In this document: piece after piece, positions 18,176-25,790 of the stretch | How the letters are laid out: each line of letters starts with the position of its first letter | How positions within the stretch are numbered: the stretch's first letter is position 1 | From: Desulfosporosinus sp. I2 | GTDB lineage: Bacteria > Bacillota > Desulfitobacteriia > Desulfitobacteriales > Desulfitobacteriaceae | Direction of reading: 5' to 3' | Length of the DNA: 33,791 nt | NCBI RefSeq assembly: GCF_000960765.1 | Contig: NZ_JYNH01000039.1 | Span: 1-33,791, forward strand | Made by a program: the position numbers and the translations under genes | The notes under the pieces: model-generated | What the model was told of the DNA's origin: nothing | What the model saw: the letters and a program-made list of their open reading frames with translations, nothing else | Database searches by the model: none

Positions 18176-20113
18176 ATGTGCGGAGTTAAGGCAGGTACGG
18201 GGTTAATCCCGCCACACGTCAGTCGTTTCATTAAATGGGCGGAAGAAGATGTTGAAGGATTCTGGGAAAAAGCAGCCTTAGATGCAGCTAGCGAGATTCA
18301 CTGGTTTAAAAAATGGGATAAAGTATTTAGTTGGGACTATCCTAATTTTAAATGGTTTGAAGGTGGCATGACCAACATTTCTTATAACTGTTTAGACTAT
18401 AACGTTGAGCGCGGGCGTGGTGGCAAGGCAGCTTTGGTTTTTGAATCAGGAGAAACCGACAAGACCGAATCAATCACATATGCCCAGCTACTACACTTGG
18501 TTAAAAGTTATGCGGCGGCCATCAGAGGTATGGGCGTACAAAAAGGTGACCGTGTTTGTATATATATGCCTACGAGCATCCAATCAGTGGCTGCAATGTT
18601 GGCGTGTGCTCGAGTCGGCGCCATTCACGTGGTGATTTTTGCAGGTTTTTCTCCCGTGGCTATTTCAGATAGAGTGACCATATCCGGCGCAAAGTATATG
18701 CTCGTTCAAGATCAAGGCTCACGACGCGGTAGGCCCATTGACCTCAAAAAAATGGTAGATGATGGTTTAGCTTTATGCCCTCACGGACAAATTAAAAAAG
18801 TAGTAGTCCTTAACAAGAGCAATCATCCAAACCTGCAGCCGGGAAGGGATATACTTTGGGAGGAATTTTTGGCTGGAGCTGAAGGACACAGTTCTGCTCC
18901 CGAGCTAATGGAATCAAATGAGCCTCTCTTTTTGCTGCCTACTTCTGGTACCACGGCCAAACCAAAGGTTACCGTACAAAAACACGGTGGCTACCAAATG
19001 TATGTATATTCTATGGGCAAATGGATTTATGGGCTGAACGAAAACGATGTCTGGTTTTGCACCTCGGATATTGGTTGGATTGTCGGCCACAGTTTTAATG
19101 TCTACGGTCCGTTACTGAGTGGCTGTACCTCCGTTATATATGACGGCGCGCCTGATTATCCCCGTAAAGATATGTGGTGGGACGTGGCGGAAAGGAACAA
19201 GGCTACCGCGCTATGGCTCTCCCCTACCGGTGTACGTGGCTTGATGCGTCTCGGCGACGTCCAGCCCCGTAAACACGATCTAAGTTCAATTCAGCGCATT
19301 TTCGTGGCTGGTGAAGTACTGAATCCACCCGCTTGGAAGTGGTTGCAAGAAGACATTTTTGAAAACCGCATTCCGGTTATGGACCATATGTGGCAAACTG
19401 AAACTTCCGGCCCGATATTTGCTAACCCATATGGCTTGGGTATGTTTCCGATCAAACCAGGCTCGGTTGGAATTGCAGTACCAGGAGTAGTAGCGGCGGT
19501 GGTGGATGAGAAGACTGGAGAGCCCGTAGCCCCCGGCGAAAAAGGCGTTGTCGTTATCAAACGCCCCTTCCCCGGACTTACTTCAACTTTATGGCAGGAT
19601 AATGATAATTATCGGGAGCAATATTGGGAAAAGACTCCAGCTACTAAAGGTTCTTACTTTTGCGGAGATGCTGCTTCCATTGATGAAGACGGTTATATAT
19701 CATTCGCCGGTCGATCTGATGAAGTAATGAAAATTGCATCACACCGTATCGGAACCATCGAAGTGGAAAACGCGTTAATTTCTCATTTGGCGGTCGTCGA
19801 AACCGGCGTCTGCGGTGTACCTGATGAATTAAGAGGCGAAGTTGCCTGTGCCTTTGTTGTCTTACGCCAGGGTTATGAACCGTCTGAAGAGTTAAAGCTG
19901 GAGTTAACCATGCACGTCCGAAATACAATGGGTTCAATAGTCGTAATGCGCGATATTGAATTTATTAAATGCCTGCCTAAAACCAGAAGCGGAAAAATTA
20001 TGCGTCGCATCATGCGTACACTATTGTCCGGTGACCAACTAGGAGATCTATCGACCATCGAGGAAGAATCCTCAGTTGATGAAATCCGGGAAGCAATTGG
20101 GAAAATGATGTAA
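18176..20113 (+). CDS. Acetyl/propionyl-CoA synthetase homologue with divergent P-loop
   Basis: About 645 residues, with the same domain order as the acs product encoded upstream. The P-loop is altered: TSGTTAKPKVTVQKHGG instead of [17 protein letters not shown], so two otherwise near-invariant glycines are replaced. The pocket motif reads DHMWQTETSG instead of DTWWQTETG, losing one of the paired tryptophans that limit acyl-chain size. The C-terminal catalytic lysine is kept ([11 protein letters not shown]). These changes suggest a different acid, possibly propionate or longer, given the methylmalonyl-CoA operon nearby. The frame opens at TTG 18158, but AAAGGAG lies inside it, so ATG 18176 is preferred. 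Confidence 0.85.
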   Translation: MCGVKAGTGLIPPHVSRFIKWAEEDVEGFWEKAALDAASEIHWFKKWDKVFSWDYPNFKWFEGGMTNISYNCLDYNVERGRGGKAALVFESGETDKTESITYAQLLHLVKSYAAAIRGMGVQKGDRVCIYMPTSIQSVAAMLACARVGAIHVVIFAGFSPVAISDRVTISGAKYMLVQDQGSRRGRPIDLKKMVDDGLALCPHGQIKKVVVLNKSNHPNLQPGRDILWEEFLAGAEGHSSAPELMESNEPLFLLPTSGTTAKPKVTVQKHGGYQMYVYSMGKWIYGLNENDVWFCTSDIGWIVGHSFNVYGPLLSGCTSVIYDGAPDYPRKDMWWDVAERNKATALWLSPTGVRGLMRLGDVQPRKHDLSSIQRIFVAGEVLNPPAWKWLQEDIFENRIPVMDHMWQTETSGPIFANPYGLGMFPIKPGSVGIAVPGVVAAVVDEKTGEPVAPGEKGVVVIKRPFPGLTSTLWQDNDNYREQYWEKTPATKGSYFCGDAASIDEDGYISFAGRSDEVMKIASHRIGTIEVENALISHLAVVETGVCGVPDELRGEVACAFVVLRQGYEPSEELKLELTMHVRNTMGSIVVMRDIEFIKCLPKTRSGKIMRRIMRTLLSGDQLGDLSTIEEESSVDEIREAIGKMM

Positions 20114-20122
20114 TCATTTATA

Positions 20123-20165
20123 ACAATGGCCCTGAAGAAAGCTCCTCTTTCTTCAGGGCCATTGT
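20123..20165. terminator. Strong terminator of the acs-satP-acs2 operon
   Basis: A perfect 19-bp stem from ACAATGGCCCTGAAGAAAG with its complement around CTCCT. It begins 10 nt after the acs2 stop. It also lies 36 nt past the stop of the minus-strand selenoprotein gene, so it may serve both strands. Confidence 0.85.
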
Positions 20166-20200
20166 CACTTTACAAATTTCAACACTAAATTATTCCCTCA

Positions 20201-20518
20201 TTATTCCGTTTGCCCTTCTAACTCTAACCATTTATAGAATAATAGTTTCTTGAGTTTAATTTTAATCCCCGGATGACCGTCTTTAATAGTAAGTCTTGAA
20301 GAATAAAATATTTTTATTGTGCCTATTTCAATAACTTGGAATCTAATTTTTTCGTTTGCAAGTGGCTCCCGAATAAAGATTTTTGGCACATAACTACCAG
20401 TTATGTGTTCACTTGAACAAGCTCATCCCCCTAATGATGGTTGTAACACCATGTCAATTACTAAAGACACAGATCTACTTTCGATAAATTTCATAGCTTC
20501 TTTATCAACTATAAACAT
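20201..20518 (-). CDS. Probable small selenoprotein with Sec (UGA) at codon 32
   Basis: Minus-strand ATG 20518 follows GAGGGG by 5-6 nt and begins MFIVDKEAMKFIESRS. Codon 32 is TGA (20423-20425) in the context LGG-U-A-C-SSEHITGSY. The same frame then continues as PKIFIREPLANEKIRFQVIE to a TAA-type stop at 20201. Read through, it is 105 residues with a U-x-C redox-like pair. The layout (short N-terminal strand-helix, Gly-Gly-Sec/Cys motif, beta-rich tail ending LLFYKWLELEG) resembles a small Firmicutes family annotated as 'CC/Se motif (seleno)protein'; that match is from memory. A hairpin with a GGU loop follows the UGA at proper distance. A likely promoter is TTGCGC-17-TAATAT (20565-20593, minus). 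Gene callers would report only the 62-residue tail from GTG 20389. Function unknown. Confidence 0.8.
20387..20407 (-). promoter_or_regulatory. Bacterial SECIS-like hairpin
   Basis: The minus-strand RNA has 9-bp perfect arms CACAUAACU/AGUUAUGUG with the apical loop GGU. The loop begins 24 nt after the in-frame UGA. Known bacterial SECIS elements lie inside the coding region about 16-37 nt from the UGA with a G in the first two loop positions, which this satisfies. Confidence 0.75.
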
Positions 20519-20630
20519 AATGCCCCTCTACACCCCTAGAAAATCATTCCGTTGACTGTTTAAAATATTATATTACAATGATTTAAAGCGCAATCCTAGT
20601 ATCAATAGGAGGAAATGGAAGGAAATATAT

Positions 20631-21266
20631 TTATTCAATCCATATTTTCAGACTATCTCTGTTCTCAATGATTCTCTCGGCAATCTTTGTTCCAACTTCA
20701 CGAAAGTAATTTTCGTTGTCTTCCCAACTAAAATAATTGCGGTCATCAATCAGCTTACTTTTCTTCATTATTCGACGAAGTAAGGGGATCATGTTAGTTT
20801 GGTTTACATCAAAGTTTGCAATTGATCGTTCAAATTCATGGTCTAAGTTTGTAGTACTCCAATACTGCGGCCCTATTTCAGGTCTCTTTTCGAAGACACG
20901 TCTTACAAATTCACTTGTGATGGTACCAAAAGTAATTATAATTTTGGGCTGATGTTCGAGGACGCTTTCCCTTAACATTACGATTTCTTTAGATACTTCT
21001 TCTGCCCACCCATTTGAGCGGTTAGGTTCTATACCAATATTGCTAACTGCATTTTTTATATAGATATTTTTAGTATCAATCCTTGCATGCAGTTTACGAT
21101 ATACCTTGTCCTGAATCTCATATAAGATAGGATTCCAAATATCGTAGATAACAGCGGGATATTTGGGATTAAGTAACAGCCAAATAGGATAAGATTTATC
21201 TCCAGATTCTGTATTCCATCTATCAACTAAAGGCGAATAATTTTTATTAAGTACTAAGCTGGACAA
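20631..21266 (-). CDS. Paralog 1 of a four-copy unknown family (UDG-like layout?)
   Basis: About 211 residues from TTG 21266, which has AAAGGTGG 6 nt upstream; the frame itself opens at 21296. The order of conserved blocks is YPIWLLLNPKYPAVIYDIWN, a helix with VYRKLHARIDTKNIYIKNAV, NGWAEEVSKEIVMLRE, HQPKIIITFGTITSEFVRRV, TNMIPLLRRIM and a C-terminal KIAERIIENRDSLKIWIE. This is the most diverged copy (WAEE where others have NWWGxEV). The pattern 'YI.N.V ... E...R......PKI.I.FG....EF.RRV' recalls uracil-DNA-glycosylase-fold proteins, but the catalytic motifs are not evident. It is the only copy preceded by a sigma-54 promoter. Confidence 0.75.
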   Translation of the reverse strand: MSSLVLNKNYSPLVDRWNTESGDKSYPIWLLLNPKYPAVIYDIWNPILYEIQDKVYRKLHARIDTKNIYIKNAVSNIGIEPNRSNGWAEEVSKEIVMLRESVLEHQPKIIITFGTITSEFVRRVFEKRPEIGPQYWSTTNLDHEFERSIANFDVNQTNMIPLLRRIMKKSKLIDDRNYFSWEDNENYFREVGTKIAERIIENRDSLKIWIE

Positions 21267-21357
21267 ACTAATTCCACCTTTCAGTGCCTCTATCACTCAT
21301 TTGCCAAGGGAGTAAAAAAGATGTCTCCCCGCCTTTGCTTGTGTGATATAATTCTTA

Positions 21358-21377
21358 TATAGCAAAAAGCGTGCCAA
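21358..21377 (-). promoter_or_regulatory. Sigma-54 promoter of paralog 1
   Basis: The minus strand reads TTGGCACGCTTTTTGCTATA, matching the -24 (TTGGCACG) and -12 (TTGCT) consensus perfectly with correct spacing. The predicted start near 21346 lies about 80 nt before the TTG start codon. Confidence 0.88.
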
Positions 21378-21424
21378 TCCTAAAACCCGCTGTATTCAAG
21401 CCTTTAGCAGTTAACATATTTAAA

Positions 21425-21446
21425 GGATGTAGCAAATGCTACATCC
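21425..21446. promoter_or_regulatory. Palindromic candidate enhancer for the sigma-54 promoter
   Basis: GGATGTAGCA and TGCTACATCC are perfect 10-bp arms with a 2-nt centre. The centre is about 90 nt upstream of the predicted start, the expected spot for an NtrC-family activator dimer. The response regulator encoded at 23137-24480 is the nearest candidate. On the minus strand only a weak T3 follows, so a terminator is less likely. Confidence 0.55.
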
Positions 21447-21533
21447 ACAGCAAATGTCAAATATCCTTATTATGTCTCTTTATCGTCTCCTTACTCTGTT
21501 TCCCGTGTTTTTAGGCAGCCTTATAAATGTATC

Positions 21534-21574
21534 TTGCTATCAATAAAATGTATTATATAATTCATTTTATTGAT
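21534..21574 (+). promoter_or_regulatory. Sigma-A promoter of the sensor-kinase operon with overlapping operator
   Basis: TTGCTA (21534-21539), 16 nt, TATAAT (21556-21561). A perfect 12-bp-arm inverted repeat (ATCAATAAAATG at 21539-21550 and its complement at 21563-21574) brackets the -10 box. This is the geometry of a repressor or autoregulator site. Confidence 0.5.
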
Positions 21575-21598
21575 TATATAATTAAGTGGAGGTTGATT

Positions 21599-22201
21599 TT
21601 GCTGAAGAATAAAAAAATATTTTCTTCTTTTAAAGGGAATAGTCTAACTAATCAGATCGTGATTATCATTTCCGCAATCATACTGGTCCCTTTAGTAGTC
21701 TTGATGTATGACATTTTTTTCGCGTCACGGACAGATAAAGTTGTATTCTTTGACAAGGAGCAGAGACTGGAGGCCTTGGTCAAAAGCACAAATAGCGAGT
21801 TTTCAAGAAGCCTGGAGGCTCTATGGCCAGGGCCAGGGGATGTCTCATCAACTCTTCTACATAACGAGTTTACTCGGGTCGTAGAACCCCAGCTTCCAGC
21901 AAATCCGGGGATTCGTTTTGGTCTATATGTTCCCCGTACTGAGAAAATAACCGTACTAGGATTCCTGCATAACTTTCGTAACCTCTCACAGGAAGAAGAA
22001 GCTCAGAGAGAGAGTGAAATATTTGTCAATACCAAATCAGGCCTGATAGCAACTGAGATGAGTAATGAACCACTCTTTCGAATTTCTGGCTCATGGAATG
22101 ATCAGGTCGTTGAGTACATTTCTCCTGTCGAACTCAACGGGAAAGTGGTAGCAGTTATGTGGGTAGGTGAGCGACTTAACCCCCTTTTTTTACCAGAATA
22201 G
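21599..22201 (+). CDS. Sensor histidine kinase, N-terminal part (frameshifted)
   Basis: The start is taken at TTG 21599, with GGAGG 6 nt upstream; the frame is open from 21527. The part comprises a short cytoplasmic tail, one membrane helix (QIVIIISAIILVPLVVLMYDIFF) and an extracytoplasmic sensor domain of about 140 residues. The domain ends in VVEYISPVELNGKVVAVMWVGE, a PAS/Cache-like beta strand pattern. The frame stops at 22201 after LNPLFLPE. The downstream frame, entered by dropping one base in the C5T7 run (22180-22191), continues as FYQNSFFRILVRYF into the second membrane helix. Rejoined, the kinase has 520 residues. Confidence 0.8.
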   Translation: MLKNKKIFSSFKGNSLTNQIVIIISAIILVPLVVLMYDIFFASRTDKVVFFDKEQRLEALVKSTNSEFSRSLEALWPGPGDVSSTLLHNEFTRVVEPQLPANPGIRFGLYVPRTEKITVLGFLHNFRNLSQEEEAQRESEIFVNTKSGLIATEMSNEPLFRISGSWNDQVVEYISPVELNGKVVAVMWVGERLNPLFLPE

Positions 22202-23162
22202 TTTTTTCCGAATACTGGTCCGTTATTTTACTCTTGGCGTATTGGCCTTAGTCATGATTGGTACTCTTATAATCATCAGAAATTTAACAACGGGAGTGGA
22301 TCGCTTAAAGCAGGGATTACATAGCATGGAGAAGGATATCCATCACTTATTACCTGAAATGTCAGGAGAATTAGGTCAGGTGGCCCGAGCAGTTAATCGT
22401 ATGGCTGTTAGTCTAACCGAAAAGGAACGATTAGAAGATCAACTAAGGCAATCTGAACATCTTATTGCACTTGGACGTTTAGCAACTGGTGTTGCTCATG
22501 AATTACGTAACCCCATTGGTATTATCAAAACTTTAGTTGAACTTATGAAGCAAGAATACTCTCAAGTGAGCGGCATCGAAGAATTTACAAGAGCCATCGA
22601 CGAACAAGTAGACCGTCAGGCTCTGGAAATCCAAGAACTACTGGACTTTGGCCGTCCTACTAAAGTTTCCATTAAAGAGTGTTCAGTCAATGATTTAATT
22701 AAGGGAGTCCTCTCTTTTTCAGCTGCGATGTTACGAAAGCAGAGGGTTGGAGTTGTCTTGCAGCTTGATAACAAACTTTCTAGGATCTTCGCTGATACTG
22801 AAAAGCTAAAACAGGTATTTGTAAATATAATTGTTAATGCTGCCGAAGCCATGCCCTCTGGAGGTAAATTAGAAATAATTACAAGAGAAACCGACAACAT
22901 GGTGGTTATCAGTTTCTCTGATACTGGTGAGGGAATCCCGGCGGAGGAAATGGTAAGAATCTTTGACCCCTTCTATACGACCAAAAAAACAGGTACTGGT
23001 CTGGGATTATCGATATCCTATCAAAGTATTCAATTGCATGGTGGAACGATTGAGGTGGATAGTGCCCTAAACAAAGGTTCAACCTTTATCATTAGTCTTC
23101 CACTAATATCACCATTATGTGACAGGAGTGATCTACTTGACGCCAAGAATTCTGGTAATTGA
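22167..23162 (+). CDS. Sensor histidine kinase, C-terminal part (frameshifted)
   Basis: This frame has no ribosome site at its nominal GTG 22167 and is really the continuation of the kinase begun at 21599. It contains the second membrane helix (YFTLGVLALVMIGTLIII), a HAMP linker (NLTTGVDRLKQGLHSMEKDI), a HisKA domain with the phospho-His in GVAHELRNPIGIIKTLVE, and a HATPase domain (N box NIIVNAAEAMPSGG, G1 DTGEGIP, G2 GTGLGLSISYQ). It is an orthodox NtrB/ZraS-like kinase. Its stop overlaps the response-regulator start, so the two are translationally coupled. Confidence 0.88.
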   Translation: MSDLTPFFYQNSFFRILVRYFTLGVLALVMIGTLIIIRNLTTGVDRLKQGLHSMEKDIHHLLPEMSGELGQVARAVNRMAVSLTEKERLEDQLRQSEHLIALGRLATGVAHELRNPIGIIKTLVELMKQEYSQVSGIEEFTRAIDEQVDRQALEIQELLDFGRPTKVSIKECSVNDLIKGVLSFSAAMLRKQRVGVVLQLDNKLSRIFADTEKLKQVFVNIIVNAAEAMPSGGKLEIITRETDNMVVISFSDTGEGIPAEEMVRIFDPFYTTKKTGTGLGLSISYQSIQLHGGTIEVDSALNKGSTFIISLPLISPLCDRSDLLDAKNSGN

Positions 23163-24480
23163 CGATGAAGAAAGAATGTGTTGGGCCCTCGAGAGGGCAT
23201 TAAGTCACGAAGGCTATCAAGTATCTACCGCCACGAGAGGTTTACAAGGAATTGACTTAACCCGCGAAACCGAACCTTCGATGGTAATATTGGATTTGAA
23301 AATGCCAGATATCGATGGTATTGAGGTGTTAAAAGAGATTAAAAATATTAACCCTAGTATTCCAGTAATTATGATTACCGCCCACGGAACCATTGACACA
23401 GCAATTGAAGCTATGAAAATTGGGGCAACAGATTATATTACTAAGCCTTTTAAGCTAGAGGAAATAAAAGTACTAATTAAGCAAGCCTTACATCTCTCTA
23501 ATTTAGAAAGCCAGGTTAACTTTCTACGTCAAGAATTAGGAAAGACATATGGGAAACTTGTCGGCCAGAGCGATGCGATTAAAGAAGTTGCCCTTTTGAT
23601 TCGACAGGTTGCAAAAACTGATACAACTGTTTTAATAACTGGTGAAAGTGGAACCGGCAAAGAAGTAGCTGCTGTAGAAATACATAAAGGCAGCAACCGA
23701 GCTGATAAGCCCTTTGTGGCAGTAAACTGTGCAGCCCTTCCAGAACAGCTGTTAGAAAGCGAGCTCTTTGGGCATGAAAAAGGTGCCTTTACTGGGGCCA
23801 CCAGTAAAAAGAAAGGCCGCTTTGAAATCGCCGATAAAGGTACCATTTTTCTGGATGAGAGCGGAGAAATGCCGATCAGTATGCAGGCCAAGTTACTGCG
23901 GGTACTTCAGGAACGGTGTTTTGAAAGAGTCGGCGGAACTGAAACGATCCATGTTGATGTACGAGTTATTGCCACAACTAATATAGATCTTGCCGCAGCA
24001 ATTACGAACGGAACCTTCAGGGAGGACCTTTATTATCGTTTAAATGTCATGCGTATCAGCATGCCGCCACTTAGAGCACGGAAAGAAGATATTCCCCTTC
24101 TGGTTAATCATTTTCTTGAGAAATTTGATCCTTCTCATAGCGTAAAGATTTCTTCATCAGCAATGAAGATTCTAAATGGCTACAACTGGCCTGGTAACAT
24201 AAGAGAGCTTCAGAACGTGATCGAAAGAGCGCTTATTGTTTGTCAGGGCGCTGAAATTCAGCCTGTACATTTTCCCAAGGAATTACTGAATAGTCTAGAG
24301 GAAACAACACCGCCTGTTATGAACCTTACAGAAGGAGGTTTTTCTTTGGAAGAGTTGGAAAAACACCTTATCATCAAGGCAATGGAAAAACATAATAATA
24401 ACCAAACAAAGGTCGCTAAATATCTAGGAATTTCTCGTCCAACTCTACTTTATCGCCTGAAAAAGTATGGCATAAAATAA
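23137..24480 (+). CDS. NtrC-family sigma-54 response regulator
   Basis: About 447 residues from TTG 23137 with AGGAG 8 nt upstream; the frame is open from GTG 23119. The receiver domain has the acidic pair in ILVIDDEERM, the phospho-Asp in MVILDLKMPDIDG, and the Lys in DYITKPFK. The AAA+ domain has GESGTGKE, the sigma-54 contact loop GAFTGATSKKKG, IFLDESGEMP and YYRLNVMRISMPPLRAR. The Fis-type HTH is QTKVAKYLGISRPTLLYRL. It pairs with the kinase encoded immediately upstream. The divergent -24/-12 promoter plus palindrome in front of paralog 1 is the likeliest local target. Confidence 0.93.
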   Translation: MTPRILVIDDEERMCWALERALSHEGYQVSTATRGLQGIDLTRETEPSMVILDLKMPDIDGIEVLKEIKNINPSIPVIMITAHGTIDTAIEAMKIGATDYITKPFKLEEIKVLIKQALHLSNLESQVNFLRQELGKTYGKLVGQSDAIKEVALLIRQVAKTDTTVLITGESGTGKEVAAVEIHKGSNRADKPFVAVNCAALPEQLLESELFGHEKGAFTGATSKKKGRFEIADKGTIFLDESGEMPISMQAKLLRVLQERCFERVGGTETIHVDVRVIATTNIDLAAAITNGTFREDLYYRLNVMRISMPPLRARKEDIPLLVNHFLEKFDPSHSVKISSSAMKILNGYNWPGNIRELQNVIERALIVCQGAEIQPVHFPKELLNSLEETTPPVMNLTEGGFSLEELEKHLIIKAMEKHNNNQTKVAKYLGISRPTLLYRLKKYGIK

Positions 24481-24507
24481 TACCCCAAGGTTGTTCCATG
24501 GGGTATT
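24479..24507 (+). terminator. Terminator after the response regulator
   Basis: A 9-bp perfect stem AATACCCCA/TGGGGTATT starts at the stop codon of the regulator. A T-rich but interrupted tract (ATCGTTTCTCTTT) follows. Confidence 0.6.
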
Positions 24508-24544
24508 ATCGTTTCTCTTTACTTAATCTTTTTTGAATAAGGAC

Positions 24545-25651
24545 TTAGGACTTCGGGCCTGACAAAAAACTATCAATAAAAGCTTGAGGAAGTTTCTTGA
24601 CTAACAACACGGGTAAACTAGACTTGTTAAGCACATTATGTGCGAAACTTCCGAATATCAACCCATTTAAAGTTGAAAGCCCTCGCGTACCCATGATTAC
24701 TAAATTAAATGGTTTTTGTGTTGCATAATCAAAAATTACATTTACGGTTTCGGAAACTACATTAGAAGCATACAATACCTGGTGTTTGACATTATACTCT
24801 TTTTGGAGAAATACTTCATTGGTTTTGGCAAGTATTTCATGATATTGTTTTTTTGTTTCTGGATCAGAGGCATCGAGCGCATGCTTCATCCATTCTGCGG
24901 TTGGACTAACCGGCCAAGCATCTACCCAATTATGTTCTGAGCCAATAGGTTCTTCATCACTCTCTCTAACCTGTACGACAGTTAATTGCATATCAGGTAT
25001 ATTCTTAAATAGATTGGCTGTATAAACGGCAGCAGAAAAAGCCTGATGCGAACCATCGGAATAGAGAAGTACACGGAACTGAGACGAGGAGCCATGGGTT
25101 CCACCATCGTCGGCTGTACAGTAACGATCAACAAACTCCTGAGGGAGTTTTTTCACTAACAATACTGGTATATTAGACTTGTTAATCACATTATGTGTTA
25201 AACTACCATGAATCAAACCTTTTAAACTAGTGAGCCCCCGTGTGCCCATAATTAATAAATCGAAGGCATTTGTTGTAGAATAATTAATAATTGCCTTTGC
25301 CATATCAGAAATATTCGAATCAGAATAAATAACCTGCTGATTGACGTCGTATCCTCTTTTAGAAAATATTTCGTTGGTTTTGGCAAGTATTTCAGAATAC
25401 TGAATTATCTTGTCCGAATCCGCTTCACCCATTAAATGTTTCACCCAGTCCGATTTGGGGTCAATCGGCCAAGATTCTATTAAATTAGGATCTCCCCCCC
25501 TAGAACTTTCAACATTGTCACGTACATACAAAACAGTTAAATGCATATTAGGGATGTTCTTGAATAAACTGGTTGTGTAAACGGCAGCAGATAATGAATG
25601 CTGTGTACCATCAGAGTAAAGAAGCACCTTAACCATACTCGTATCACTCAT
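24545..25651 (-). CDS. Tandem two-domain universal stress protein
   Basis: About 368 residues with two UspA-type domains (about 10-165 and 190-365). Each begins with a strand VLLYSDGTQHS/VLLYSDGSHQA. Each ends with the ATP-loop motif G-2x-G-9x-G-S (MGTRGLTSLKGLIHGSLTHN and MGTRGLSTLNGLIFGSFAHN) followed by PVLLVKKLPQ, so nucleotide binding is expected in both. The domains are close to each other, which suggests an internal duplication. AAAAGGTGG lies 8 nt before ATG 25651 (frame open from 25663). This start context resembles that of the paralog family. A related USP is cut by the right window edge. Confidence 0.9.
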   Translation of the reverse strand: MSDTSMVKVLLYSDGTQHSLSAAVYTTSLFKNIPNMHLTVLYVRDNVESSRGGDPNLIESWPIDPKSDWVKHLMGEADSDKIIQYSEILAKTNEIFSKRGYDVNQQVIYSDSNISDMAKAIINYSTTNAFDLLIMGTRGLTSLKGLIHGSLTHNVINKSNIPVLLVKKLPQEFVDRYCTADDGGTHGSSSQFRVLLYSDGSHQAFSAAVYTANLFKNIPDMQLTVVQVRESDEEPIGSEHNWVDAWPVSPTAEWMKHALDASDPETKKQYHEILAKTNEVFLQKEYNVKHQVLYASNVVSETVNVIFDYATQKPFNLVIMGTRGLSTLNGLIFGSFAHNVLNKSSLPVLLVKKLPQAFIDSFLSGPKS

Positions 25652-25790
25652 CTTTAATACCACCTTTTTAATAATTTCTCACCATTACATTTTCTTATTG
25701 ACATTCATTATAGCATAAACCCTCTGTCCATTCATAGAACACCTGTCTCACTCAAAATCCAAAATATTAACTAAATTAATGGTGGCAAAC

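Larger units (their letters stand above)
21297..21598. other. Divergent control region between paralog 1 and the sensor kinase
   Basis: This gene-free stretch holds a -24/-12 promoter facing left (21358-21377), a 10-bp-arm palindrome at 21425-21446 and a sigma-A promoter with an overlapping palindrome facing right (21534-21574). The remaining 21447-21530 shows nothing clear. Confidence 0.6.

Noticed and set aside
20385-20400. TTGGCACATAACTACC on the plus strand as a sigma-54 promoter
   Set aside because: The -24-like box has no TTGC at the required spacing, and the sequence is explained by the SECIS-like hairpin on the other strand.
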